A stretch of 64,000 bases of DNA, from assembly GCF_030269605.1 (NCBI RefSeq), contig NZ_BSTQ01000001.1, forward strand, positions 1,133,154 through 1,197,153, read 5' to 3'. This DNA comes from Lentzea sp. NBRC 105346. Its GTDB lineage: Bacteria; Actinomycetota; Actinomycetes; Mycobacteriales; Pseudonocardiaceae. The notes below the pieces were generated by a model. The model had not been told where the DNA came from and made no database searches. It was given only the letters and a program-made list of their open reading frames with translations. Both the position numbers and the translations under genes were made by a program. Position 1 is the first letter of the stretch. The number at the start of each line of letters is the position of its first letter. Below, in pieces: positions 18,274-26,441 of this stretch.

Positions 18274-18759
18274 TCAGCTCACCAGCTGGTCGAACATGCC
18301 GGGCTGGTACGAACCCGCCGGGGTGCGCAGGATGACGTTCATCCGGTTCGCCGCGTTGATCAGGCCGATCAGGCAGACCAGCGTCGCGATCTCGTCGTCG
18401 TCATAGTGCTTGCGCACCTGGGCCCACGTCTCGTCCGACACACCGCGGTGGTGGTCGGCGATCCGGGTGGCCTCCTCGGTGAGCGCCAGCGCGGCCCGCT
18501 CGGCCTCGGTGAACACGGTGGCCTCGCGCCAGGCGGCGACCAGGTGCAGCCGGACCGGGTCCTCCCCCGCGGCCGTCGCGTCCTTGGTGTGCATGTCGGT
18601 GCAGAAACCACAGCCGTTGATCTGGCTGGCCCGCAACGACACCAGCTCCTGCGTCGACTTCGGCAGCGGCGACTGGGTGAGCAGCGTGTTCATGTTCGCG
18701 AACCGCTTGGCGAACTTGCCACCGATCTCGCTCTCGAACATGTTGAATCGGGTTTCCAT
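18274..18759 (-). CDS. Carboxymuconolactone decarboxylase/AhpD-like protein (ECF41 partner)
   Basis: Protein of 161 aa with the AhpD-type redox motif CGFCTDMH (Cys50, Cys53, His57) in an all-helical carboxymuconolactone decarboxylase fold. Family members are alkylhydroperoxidase-like. This is the 'C' of the COE genes (carboxymuconolactone decarboxylase, oxidoreductase, epimerase) that are the hallmark neighbours and targets of ECF41 sigma factors, and an ECF41 gene is divergent from it here. The ATG at 18759 has GGAGG 8 nt upstream. A TGTCACA-N16-CATC element on its strand fits an ECF41 promoter about 35-65 bp upstream of the start. Confidence 0.9.
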   Translation of the reverse strand: METRFNMFESEIGGKFAKRFANMNTLLTQSPLPKSTQELVSLRASQINGCGFCTDMHTKDATAAGEDPVRLHLVAAWREATVFTEAERAALALTEEATRIADHHRGVSDETWAQVRKHYDDDEIATLVCLIGLINAANRMNVILRTPAGSYQPGMFDQLVS

Positions 18760-18795
18760 GATCGGGTCCTCCCTCGTGGTGTGGAACGAACACCA

Positions 18796-18863
18796 GATGC
18801 CGGCCACCCGATCCCTGTGACAGTGATCCACGTCACTGTCACAAAGGCGCGATGACCGGTGTC
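18796..18863. promoter_or_regulatory. Divergent ECF41-type promoters
   Basis: A perfect 11-bp inverted repeat at 18816-18843 (TGTGACAGTGA and TCACTGTCACA, 6-nt spacer) places TGTCACA on both strands. Rightward, TGTCACA (18837-18843) is followed after 16 nt by TGTC (18860-18863). Leftward, TGTCACA (18822-18816) is followed after 16 nt by CATC (18799-18796). The published ECF41 promoter is TGTCACA-N16-CGTC, so both strands match the -35 exactly and the -10 at 3 of 4 positions. Confidence 0.75.
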
Positions 18864-18897
18864 TTTTGGGGAGTCACCGTCGAGAGGGGAGGCACGA

Positions 18898-19776
18898 GTG
18901 AGTGCCACAGAGGCGTTCGTCGCCCACCGCAACCTGCTGTTCACGGTCGCCTACGAGATGCTCGGCTCGGCCGCCGACGCCGAGGACGTGCTGCAGGAGA
19001 CCTGGCTGCGCTGGTCCGGCGTCGACCTCGGCACCGTGCACGACCAGCGCGCGTACCTCGTGCGCATCACCACCCGTCAAGCCCTCACCAGACTGCGCAC
19101 GCTCGGCCGGCGCAAGGAGTCCTACGTCGGTTCGTGGCTGCCCGAACCGCTGCTGACCTCGCCCGATGTGGCCGAAGACGTCGAGCTGGCCGACAGCGTG
19201 TCGATGGCGATGATGCTCGTGCTGGAGACGCTCACGCCGACCGAGCGGGCGGTGTTCGTGCTGCGTGACGTGTTCGACTTCGACTACGACGAGATCGCCG
19301 AAGCCGTCGAGAAGACCCCGGCCGCGGTCCGGCAGATCGCCCACCGGGCGCGGGGCCACGTCGCCGCGCGCCGCCCGCGCGGGCCGGTGTCCGCGGCCGA
19401 CGCGAAAGGCGCGCTCGACGCGTTCCAGCGCGCGGTCGAGACCGGTGACCTGCAGGGACTGCTGGACGTCCTCGCGCCGGACGTCGTCCTCGTCGGCGAC
19501 GGCGGTGGGATCAAGCAGGCCGTGCTGCGCCCGGTCATGGGAGCCGACCGCGTGGCTCGCGTGCTGGCCTCCGGCCTCGGCCGGGTCGCCGACGTGATCA
19601 CGGTGGAACCGGTGCACGTCAACGGGTTCCCGGCGTTGCTGCTGCGGCTCAACGGCGAGGTCGACAGCATCGTGGCGGTGCGCATCGACGACGGTCTCGT
19701 CACCGGGCTCTACGCCGTGCGCAACCCGGAGAAGCTGTCGCACATCGACCGGGAGACGACACTGGTCAATCGGTGA
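18898..19776 (+). CDS. ECF41-family sigma factor (SigJ-like)
   Basis: RNA polymerase sigma factor of 292 aa. Sigma-70 region 2 (residues ~5-70) and region 4 (~110-160, TPTERAVFVLRDVFDFDYDEIAEAV) are followed by a SnoaL-like C-terminal extension of ~120 aa. That extension contains the ECF41 signatures DGGG (VLVGDGGGIKQA) and NPEKL, and in ECF41 it modulates sigma activity in place of an anti-sigma factor. I choose the GTG at 18898, with gaggggagg just before it, over the ATG at 18859. The candidate ECF41 -10 at 18860-18863 puts the transcript start downstream of that ATG. Confidence 0.9.
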   Translation: MSATEAFVAHRNLLFTVAYEMLGSAADAEDVLQETWLRWSGVDLGTVHDQRAYLVRITTRQALTRLRTLGRRKESYVGSWLPEPLLTSPDVAEDVELADSVSMAMMLVLETLTPTERAVFVLRDVFDFDYDEIAEAVEKTPAAVRQIAHRARGHVAARRPRGPVSAADAKGALDAFQRAVETGDLQGLLDVLAPDVVLVGDGGGIKQAVLRPVMGADRVARVLASGLGRVADVITVEPVHVNGFPALLLRLNGEVDSIVAVRIDDGLVTGLYAVRNPEKLSHIDRETTLVNR

Positions 19777-19816
19777 ACACGGGAAGCGCCGCCGTTGTTC
19801 CGTTGTTGATCTGAGA

Positions 19817-21334
19817 ATGAGCCTGCGCTTCTCACTGATGGGTCCGGTCCGCGCCTGGCGAGATGACCGCGAAGTTCCACTCGGCCCGCGTCAGCAACGC
19901 GCCGTGCTCGCGGCACTTCTGCTGAACAACGGCACCTGGCTGCCGAACGAGCAGCTCGTGTCGATGGTGTGGGACGACCCCACGCCGAGCGCGGTCACGG
20001 CGTTGCGCACGTACGTCTACAAGCTGCGGCGCACGTTCCCGGAACTGGACCTGCGGTCGGTCGACGGCGGCTACTCGCTTCATGCCGAACTCGTCCTCGG
20101 CGAGGACGAACCGTTGGAGGGACTGCGCGGCCGCTACTTCGACGCGCAGCGCGCACGGTTGCGGGAGCAGCAGGTCCGGGCACGGGAGGACCGGCTGCGC
20201 CGGTCGCTGGATGTGCACGAGCTGCGGCGGTTCGTCGCGGATCACCCGTTGCGCGAACGGCCGCGCGGCCTGCTGATGTACGCGCTGTTCCGTGACGGCA
20301 GGCAGGCCGAGGCGCTGGAGGAGTTCCACGTCGCGCGCAGGGTGCTGCGTGACGAGCTCGGCGTCGAGCCCGGTCCCGAGCTCAGGGAGATGCACCAGGC
20401 GATCCTGCTCGGAAACCCAAGGCTGCTGGGCAAACCCGAACAGCTGCCACCGGATCTCGCCGATTTCACCGGCCGGGCAAGGGAGATCGACGAGATCGTC
20501 GCGGCACTGCCCGGCGTGGTCGGACTCGCCGGCCTGCACGGCAGCGGCAAGACCGCGCTGGCCGTGCACGTCGCGCACCGGATCAAGGAGCGCTACCCGG
20601 ACGGCCAGATCTTCGTGCGCGGCGACGACGTGGCCGGTCAGCTGCTGCGGGCGATCGGCGCCGACGGTGGTGACGCGGCCACGTGGCGGGAGAAGGCCAG
20701 GCACAAGCGGCTGCTGGTGATCATCGACGACGTTACTTCTGGGGTGCAGGACTTCGTCACGCCCGGCAGCGCGTACCTGCTGACGAGCGTGCCGCGGCTG
20801 AACGCGCTGCCCGGTGTGCACTGGGTCAAGGTCGGCGGGTTCACGCCGGACGAGTCGCTGCGGTTCCTGCGCACCGGTCTCGGTGCACGGGTCGACGCGG
20901 AGATCGCGAACGCCCAGGAACTCGCGGACGCGTTGTCGCACATGCCATCGGCGTTGCGGGTGCTGCGCGGCAAGATCGCCGCGCGTCCGATGTGGACGTT
21001 CGAGATGGTGCTGCAGCAGATGGCCAGGGAACGCGCACTCGGTGGCGCCATCCCGTCGGACTGCGCGGCCGTGCTGTCGCCGCTCGTCCGCGCGCGGGCG
21101 GCGCTCACACCGGTCGAGGAACTGGCGATCATCGGCATCGCGCAGCGCGACGCCGATCGGGTCACGGTGGCCGAGGCGGCGGAGGTCCTCGACGCCGAGC
21201 CGGGTGCGGCGGAGCTCGTGCTGGAGGCGCTCGCGGACGTGCACCTGATCGAACCGGTCGTGCTCGGCGTCTACGCCGTGCCGCGGTTCGTGCGGCTCTA
21301 CTTCGGTGTGCGGGCGACGGCCCTGGCCTGCTGA
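19817..21334 (+). CDS. AfsR/SARP-like regulator with compact NB-ARC ATPase
   Basis: Regulator of 505 aa. Residues ~1-95 form an OmpR-type winged helix (PLGPRQQRAVLAALLLNNGTWLPNEQLVSMVWDD), followed by a BTAD helical region (LRERPRGLLMYALFRDGRQAEALEEFHVARRVLRDELGVEPGPELREMH). The NB-ARC domain begins near residue 215 with Walker A GLHGSGKTAL and Walker B LLVIIDD. Compared with typical SARPs, about 35 residues of the first BTAD helices are missing between GGYSL and EPLEGL, and no TPR tail follows. It starts 40 bp after the ECF41 gene. It probably activates specialised metabolism genes; the target is unknown. Confidence 0.82.
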   Translation: MSLRFSLMGPVRAWRDDREVPLGPRQQRAVLAALLLNNGTWLPNEQLVSMVWDDPTPSAVTALRTYVYKLRRTFPELDLRSVDGGYSLHAELVLGEDEPLEGLRGRYFDAQRARLREQQVRAREDRLRRSLDVHELRRFVADHPLRERPRGLLMYALFRDGRQAEALEEFHVARRVLRDELGVEPGPELREMHQAILLGNPRLLGKPEQLPPDLADFTGRAREIDEIVAALPGVVGLAGLHGSGKTALAVHVAHRIKERYPDGQIFVRGDDVAGQLLRAIGADGGDAATWREKARHKRLLVIIDDVTSGVQDFVTPGSAYLLTSVPRLNALPGVHWVKVGGFTPDESLRFLRTGLGARVDAEIANAQELADALSHMPSALRVLRGKIAARPMWTFEMVLQQMARERALGGAIPSDCAAVLSPLVRARAALTPVEELAIIGIAQRDADRVTVAEAAEVLDAEPGAAELVLEALADVHLIEPVVLGVYAVPRFVRLYFGVRATALAC

Positions 21335-21383
21335 TTCATGCGGAATTGATGGCCGGATGACGTCGCGTCGGCACGGTCGTGGC

Positions 21384-22115
21384 ATGGAACTCCAGGGACA
21401 GAAAGCACTCGTGACGGGGGCGACGTCCGGCATCGGCCGGGCGATCGCGGTGAAGCTCGCGTCGGCGGGCGCGACCGTTTATGTGACGGGCCGCCGGGCC
21501 GAGCTCGGCAAGGAGACCGTTCAGTTGATCGAGCAGGCGGGCGGCGTCGGCCACTACATCGTGGCGGACGTCGGCGACATCGAGGACGTGCGCAGGCTCG
21601 CCGAGGAGGTGGGCGAGGTCGACGTGCTCGTCAACAACGCGGGCATCTACCCGTTCTCGCCGACGGCCGAGCAGTCGCTCGAGACCTACGAGCAGGTCTT
21701 CGACGTCAACGTGCGCGCCACGTACTTCCTCACCGCCGCGCTCGCGCCGGCGATGGTCGCGAAGGGCGCCGGCACCATCGTCAACGTCTCGTCGATCGCC
21801 GCGGTGATCGGCACGCCGGTCGGCTCGGTCTACAACGCCACCAAGGCCGCGATGGACGCACTCACCCGCTCGTGGGCCATCGAGTTCGGCGCGAGCGGGG
21901 TACGGGTGAACTCCGTGGCGCCCGGCCCGATCCGCACCGACCAGGTCGTCGAGCAGGCCGGTGAGATGTTCGAGGTGATCTCGTCCGGCACGCCGCTGGG
22001 GCGTGCCGGTGAACCCGAGGAGATCGCCGACGTCGTGCTCTTCCTCGCTTCGGCGCGGTCGAGCTACGTGACGGGTGCCGTGGTCAACGCCGACGGCGGC
22101 TACGTGGCGACCTGA
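21384..22115 (+). CDS. SDR family oxidoreductase
   Basis: Classical short-chain dehydrogenase of 243 aa. The TGATSGIG cofactor motif is at residues 11-18, NNAG is in VLVNNAGIYPF, the catalytic Ser is in VNVSSIA, and Tyr150-x3-Lys154 is in VYNATK. It is likely an NAD(P)H-dependent carbonyl reductase of unknown substrate. Oxidoreductases of this kind count among the COE genes near ECF41 factors, so its place two genes downstream of the sigma factor may be meaningful. The ATG at 21384 gives the standard MELQGQKALVTG start. Confidence 0.88.
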   Translation: MELQGQKALVTGATSGIGRAIAVKLASAGATVYVTGRRAELGKETVQLIEQAGGVGHYIVADVGDIEDVRRLAEEVGEVDVLVNNAGIYPFSPTAEQSLETYEQVFDVNVRATYFLTAALAPAMVAKGAGTIVNVSSIAAVIGTPVGSVYNATKAAMDALTRSWAIEFGASGVRVNSVAPGPIRTDQVVEQAGEMFEVISSGTPLGRAGEPEEIADVVLFLASARSSYVTGAVVNADGGYVAT

Positions 22116-22121
22116 GCCGGG

Positions 22122-22151
22122 GTGCCGGACCCGCCGCGGCGGGTCCGGCAC
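22122..22151. terminator. 14-bp bidirectional hairpin terminator
   Basis: GTGCCGGACCCGCC and its exact reverse complement are separated by 2 nt, between the convergent SDR (ends 22115) and ribonuclease (ends 22159) genes. The position and symmetry suit a bidirectional terminator. Confidence 0.8.
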
Positions 22152-22158
22152 GATCCGA

Positions 22159-22572
22159 TCAGTACATCGGGTAGAAGTCGGTGTAGTGGTTGGGCGAGAA
22201 ATAGACCTGACCGGTCGTCCGGTCGACCACGATCCGCTTCGCGTCACGAGGCGCGCCACACGCGCGCGGGTAGACGTCGAACTCCTGGTAGGTGTGGCCG
22301 CTCGGCAGCTGCCCGTCGCGGTTGTAGTACGTGCCGCCCGCGAAGTTGCACTGGCCGTTCGGCCAGCTGTACCAGTTGCGCGCGCTCGGGTAGCCCTTCG
22401 ACTCCCAGATCGAGTCGGCCGAGCGAGCCGCGGAACAGCCCGAGATGCCGCAGTAGCTGTAGACCCGCGCTTCGGCTGCGGGAGCGACGGCCAGCGACAC
22501 GCTGAGCAGGGACGCCACGGCCGCGAGCGCGACCAGGAGTCGGCGGGTCCAGTGCGGTTGCAGGGTGTGCAC
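22159..22572 (-). CDS. Secreted guanyl-specific ribonuclease (RNase Sa/N1/T1 family)
   Basis: Exported 137-aa protein. The signal peptide is VHTLQPHWTRRLLVALAAVA and on to about residue 36 (APAAEA). The C-terminal ~60 residues match microbial guanyl-specific RNases. By alignment with RNase Sa from memory, Glu97 (YQEFDVY), Arg109 and Arg113 (CGAPRDAKRIVV) and His129 (NHYTDF) correspond to Glu54, Arg65, Arg69 and His85, so the active site is complete. It would cleave RNA after G outside the cell. The GTG at 22572 is chosen because AAGGAGGT lies 5 nt upstream; in-frame ATGs further up lack such a site. No barstar-like inhibitor gene is adjacent. Confidence 0.82.
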   Translation of the reverse strand: MHTLQPHWTRRLLVALAAVASLLSVSLAVAPAAEARVYSYCGISGCSAARSADSIWESKGYPSARNWYSWPNGQCNFAGGTYYNRDGQLPSGHTYQEFDVYPRACGAPRDAKRIVVDRTTGQVYFSPNHYTDFYPMY

Positions 22573-22727
22573 TTGAAACCTCCTTGGCAGGGATGGAAGC
22601 TCCATGATCATGGCTTGGAATCCCTGACGAAACCCCGCAAAAGTCGGTGAACTTTCGGCAACCAGTTGTTGGTCGTGATTGGATCGTCCTCAACGACATC
22701 GTCCTCGACGACGAGGAGCGTGCGGCC

Positions 22728-23276
22728 ATGCTGATCTACTCGATGAGCGTCTCTGTGGACGGTTTCATCAACGATCGCGAGGGCGGGTTCGCATGGGGCG
22801 TCCCCAGCGACGAGCTGTTCGCGTTCCACCTCGAGCGGGTCCGCGGGCTCAGCGCCTATTTCTGCGGCCGCGGGCTTTACGAGATCATGCTGCCGTGGGA
22901 GACGGATCCCTCGATGCGCGCCGACGAGCTCAGGACCCAGTTCGCCGACGTCTGGTCCGCTCTCCCGAAAATCGTCTTCAGCCGGACGCTCGACCGCGTC
23001 GAGGGCAACGCCCGGCTCGCCAAGGCGCCGCTGGCCGAGGAGATCGCCGCGACGCTCGCGCCCGGCGAGGACGCCGAGATCGGTGGCCCCGGCCTCGCCG
23101 GGACGGCGATCGAGCTCGGTCTCGTCGACGAGCTGCGCATCTTCCGCTGTCCGATCATCGTCGGTGGCGGCACGCCGTACCTACCGCCGGTCACCAAGGA
23201 CGTCCCGCTGGACTTGGTCGAGACCAGGGCGTTCGACTCACGGGTGATCTACGAACGCTACCGGCGCGTTCACTGA
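22728..23276 (+). CDS. Dihydrofolate reductase/RibD C-terminal-like family protein
   Basis: Predicted NADPH-binding reductase of 182 aa, of the 'dihydrofolate reductase family' type related to the RibD C-terminal domain. It begins MLIYSMSVSVDGFIND, has the central KIVFSRTL strand, and ends with EIGGPGLAGTAIELGLVDELRIFRCPIIVGGGTPYL, the family's best-conserved block. The true substrate is usually unknown for these proteins. The start at 22728 is preferred to one at 22647 because it gives the canonical N-terminus and follows gaggag. Confidence 0.85.
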   Translation: MLIYSMSVSVDGFINDREGGFAWGVPSDELFAFHLERVRGLSAYFCGRGLYEIMLPWETDPSMRADELRTQFADVWSALPKIVFSRTLDRVEGNARLAKAPLAEEIAATLAPGEDAEIGGPGLAGTAIELGLVDELRIFRCPIIVGGGTPYLPPVTKDVPLDLVETRAFDSRVIYERYRRVH

Positions 23277-23368
23277 CACCCGAACAGAACTCTTACATTC
23301 CAAGGGCTTCTCGCTCAGTACGGTGATGTCGGGACTCCGCCGCCGCCCAGCATCAACGGAGGAGCCGT

Positions 23369-24832
23369 ATGTCTCGAACCCGTCTGATGGCGGCCGCGCT
23401 GATCGTGGCCGCAGCCGTGGCGCCGGCATCCGCAGGTCCCCCTGCCGGCGCGGCACCGGCCAAACCGAACGTCGTCGTGATCATGGTCGACGACATGAAC
23501 CTGTCGGCCCTGGAGTACCTGCCCAACGTGCGGTCGTTGCTCGCCGACCAGGGCACCAGCTTCGACAACAACGTGGTGTCCTACTCCCTGTGCTGCCCGT
23601 CGCGCAGCACGTTCCTCACCGGGCAGTACGCGCACAACCACGGTGTCCTGGGCAACGCGCCGCCGGACGGCGGGTTCGCGAAGCTGCGCGGCGAGCAGAC
23701 CCTGCCGGTGTGGTTGCGGCAGGCCGGATACCAGACCGCGCACGTCGGCAAGTACCTCAACGGCTACGGCACCGCGAACCCCACGCAGGTCCCGCCCGGC
23801 TGGGGCGAGTGGTACGGCTCGGTGGATCCGAGCACGTACAGCATGTGGGGCTACACCGTGAACGAGAACGGCAGGCTGCACACCTACGGCTCGCCGGCCG
23901 TCGAGGACCCGGCGCTGTACCAGACGGATGTCTACGCGGGTAAGGCCATCGACTACATCAACCGCAAGGCCCCCGCAGCGCAGCCGTTCTTCCTGTCGTT
24001 CGCACCCCTCGCACCGCACGGCGAACGAGCCCTCGACGGGGTGGACCTCTCGAAGCGCAACCCGCGCCCGGCGCCCCGCCACCGCGGGGACCTCGACTCG
24101 GTGACCGTGCCGAAGCCGCCGAGCTACGACGAGGCCGACGTCTCCGACAAGCCGCCCGCCGTCCGCAACCGGCCGCGGATCACCCCCGCCGCCGAGCAGC
24201 AGATCGAGGCACGGCTCAAGGGGCGGCTCGAGTCCCTGCTCGCCGTCGACGACGCCGTCGCACGGATCGTGTCCACGCTGCGCACCGCGGGTGAACTGGA
24301 GAACACCGCCATCGTGTTCACCTCCGACAACGGCTGGATGCAGGGCGAACACCGCATCGTGGCCGGCAAGATCGTGCCCTACGAGGAGTCCCTCCGCGTG
24401 CCGTTGATCATCCGTGGCCCCGGTTTCCCCGCGGGCAAACGGGTCACGACGCTCGCCGCCAACGTCGACCTCGCGCCCACGATCCTGGACGTGACGGACA
24501 CACCCGCCGGGCTGACCGTCGACGGACGTTCACTGCTGCCGATCGCCAACGATCCCGGATCGTTCGCCCGCGGCATCGTGATCGAGACCGGCCCCAAGGA
24601 GAGCGGCACCTGGTACGCGGGGCTGCGGACACCGCGGTGGACCTACGTCGAACACTCGGGTGGCGCACGCGAGCTCTACGACCTGCAGCTGGATCCCTAC
24701 CAGCTGAACAGCGTGCACAACGACCCGCGCTACGCGGCCACGCGGCGGGCGCTGGCGGACCGGCTCGCCACCCTGCGCACCTGCTCCGGCGACGTGTGCC
24801 GCCAATGGACTCCGGTGCCTGGACCCCAGTGA
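23369..24832 (+). CDS. Secreted sulfatase
   Basis: Exported sulfatase of 487 aa with a signal peptide over residues 1-30. The metal-binding VDDMN follows. The sulfatase signature SLCCPSRSTFLTG carries Cys75 (C-C-P-S-R), which should be converted to formylglycine by a generating enzyme encoded elsewhere. The second conserved block is SDNGWMQGEHRIVAGKIVPYEESLRVPLIIRGPG. The likely substrate is a sulfated polymer or aryl sulfate, hydrolysed extracellularly. A strong ribosome site (ggagga) precedes the ATG at 23369. It ends one base before the stop of the convergent AraC gene. Confidence 0.9.
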   Translation: MSRTRLMAAALIVAAAVAPASAGPPAGAAPAKPNVVVIMVDDMNLSALEYLPNVRSLLADQGTSFDNNVVSYSLCCPSRSTFLTGQYAHNHGVLGNAPPDGGFAKLRGEQTLPVWLRQAGYQTAHVGKYLNGYGTANPTQVPPGWGEWYGSVDPSTYSMWGYTVNENGRLHTYGSPAVEDPALYQTDVYAGKAIDYINRKAPAAQPFFLSFAPLAPHGERALDGVDLSKRNPRPAPRHRGDLDSVTVPKPPSYDEADVSDKPPAVRNRPRITPAAEQQIEARLKGRLESLLAVDDAVARIVSTLRTAGELENTAIVFTSDNGWMQGEHRIVAGKIVPYEESLRVPLIIRGPGFPAGKRVTTLAANVDLAPTILDVTDTPAGLTVDGRSLLPIANDPGSFARGIVIETGPKESGTWYAGLRTPRWTYVEHSGGARELYDLQLDPYQLNSVHNDPRYAATRRALADRLATLRTCSGDVCRQWTPVPGPQ

Positions 24833-25747
24833 TCAGGTCCCGGCTCGCCGCCACCGCGCGGGGCTCATCCCGTGGACCTTGCCGAACGTCCGGGCGAAGT
24901 AGCCGGCGTCCGGGAAACCCACCTGCCTGCCGATCTCACTGATCGGCAGCTCGGTGGCGGCGAGCAGCCGCCGCGCCTGCACCATGCGCCGCTCGGTGAT
25001 CCACTCCTGGACGGTGCGGCCGGTCCGCCTGCGCACGGTCGAGGTCAGGTGGCCCGGCGAGATGCTGACCGCGGCGGCCACGTCGCGCAACGACAACGGT
25101 TCCGGGTAACGCCGTTCGATGACGTCGAACACCTCGGCGAGCAGCGGTTCGCTGTTCTCGCGCAGGTCCCCCACCACGTCGGCGGCGAGCCTGGAGACCG
25201 CGACCAGCAGCAACACGAGGTGGGCCGGCACGGCGTCGCGATAGCCGTCGCGGCGCTGGGCCAGTTCGTCGTGCAGCGCCTGGATCCGGTTCGTCCACTC
25301 CGGACGGTCGGCCTCGGGCACCCGTAGCCGTAGCGCGCCGATGGCTCCGCCGCGGACGAACGGGAACAGCAGCGGATGCGTGCGCCAGGCCAGGTGGGCG
25401 CCGGGCACGTCGGGGCCGAGCGCGTCGGCGGTGAAGAACACGCCCCAGCCCTCGGCGTGGGGCAGGTCGGTGGCCTCGATGCGGCCCATCACGTCGCCCG
25501 GCGCGATCACGAACAGGTCGCCCGCCTCGACCGGCCACTCCCGCCGGCCGGTGCGCAGCACGCCGCCGCCGGACTCGAAGTAGGCCAGGCCGGGGAAGTC
25601 GTGCGTGTGCTCCTCGAACGAACCGTTGATCCCCATCTCGTGCTCGAGGCGCAGGGCCGCCACGGGCAGCTCGCCGGGAGCGGGCAGCATCGAGTAGGTC
25701 GGGGGGCGGCCCCCGCGGGGCGCCGTTCGTACCGCCTTCACCGTCAA
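24833..25747 (-). CDS. AraC family regulator with N-terminal cupin
   Basis: Regulator of 304 aa. An N-terminal cupin sensor (EEHTHDFPGLAYFESGGGVLRTGRREWPVEAGDLFVIAPGD) precedes two C-terminal helix-turn-helix motifs (LSLRDVAAAVSISPGHLTSTVRRRTG and ISEIGRQVGFPDAGYFARTFGKVHGMSPARWR). It probably senses a small ligand. Its targets may include the divergent methyltransferase gene, whose start is 65 bp away. It converges on the sulfatase gene. Confidence 0.9.
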   Translation of the reverse strand: MTVKAVRTAPRGGRPPTYSMLPAPGELPVAALRLEHEMGINGSFEEHTHDFPGLAYFESGGGVLRTGRREWPVEAGDLFVIAPGDVMGRIEATDLPHAEGWGVFFTADALGPDVPGAHLAWRTHPLLFPFVRGGAIGALRLRVPEADRPEWTNRIQALHDELAQRRDGYRDAVPAHLVLLLVAVSRLAADVVGDLRENSEPLLAEVFDVIERRYPEPLSLRDVAAAVSISPGHLTSTVRRRTGRTVQEWITERRMVQARRLLAATELPISEIGRQVGFPDAGYFARTFGKVHGMSPARWRRAGT

Positions 25748-25811
25748 ATCATCCCATCGAAGCAGCGGATCGGCACAGATTCCCAGCTACAGAAGCGATC
25801 AGAATGGTGCC

Positions 25812-26441
25812 ATGAGCGAAAGAATGTCCGAGCGCGACTACGTCCCGGCAATGGGCAAGCACCACCTGACACCGCTCTACGACCTGGTGCACCACCTGTC
25901 CGGGCTGCGCCGGGTCCACCTGGAGATGATCAAGCTCGCCGAGCTGCGCGGCGGGCATCGGGTGCTGGATGTGGGTTGCGGTACCGGGAACCTGCTGCGG
26001 TCGATCGAGAAGCGGCACCCGGACGTCGATCTCACCGGACTCGACCCCGATCCGAAGGCGCTCGCTGTGGCCGCACGCAAGGTTCGCCGCGCGACGCTGG
26101 ACCGCGGGTTCGCTCAAGAGCTGCCTTACCCCGACGGATCGTTCGACCGCGTGTTCTCCAGCCTCATGCTGCACCACCTCGACAGCCCCGTTAAGGACAC
26201 GCTGCTCGCCGAGGTACGCCGGGTGCTCAAGCCGGGCGGGCTGCTGGTCCTGGCCGACGCGGTCGCCGGACACCACCACAACCACGGGCCCGGCCGGATG
26301 CGGAAGATGTTGCACGACAACGTGGGCGACGCCGTGTCCCGGCGGATCGCCGCCGCCGGCTACACCGTCGAGCCGACGCGGACGATCAAGCTGCGGATCG
26401 GCCCCCAGATCGGCATCGAGCTCGCCAAACCGACGAGTTAG
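25812..26441 (+). CDS. Class I SAM methyltransferase (UbiE/Methyltransf_11 type)
   Basis: Methyltransferase of 209 aa. Motif I is HRVLDVGCGTGNLL, motif II region DLTGLDPDP, motif III SFDRVFSSLMLHHL and post-motif VLKPGGLLVLADAVAG. The His-rich HHHNHGPGRMRKML after motif III is typical of this small-molecule methyltransferase subgroup. The substrate is unknown. It is divergent from the AraC gene, and its stop overlaps that of the TlpA-like gene by 4 bp. Confidence 0.85.
   Translation: MSERMSERDYVPAMGKHHLTPLYDLVHHLSGLRRVHLEMIKLAELRGGHRVLDVGCGTGNLLRSIEKRHPDVDLTGLDPDPKALAVAARKVRRATLDRGFAQELPYPDGSFDRVFSSLMLHHLDSPVKDTLLAEVRRVLKPGGLLVLADAVAGHHHNHGPGRMRKMLHDNVGDAVSRRIAAAGYTVEPTRTIKLRIGPQIGIELAKPTS

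Noticed and set aside
18859..18900. ATG at 18859 as the ECF41 sigma factor start
   Set aside because: It lies upstream of the predicted transcript start from the ECF41-type promoter, and GTG 18898 has a better ribosome site.
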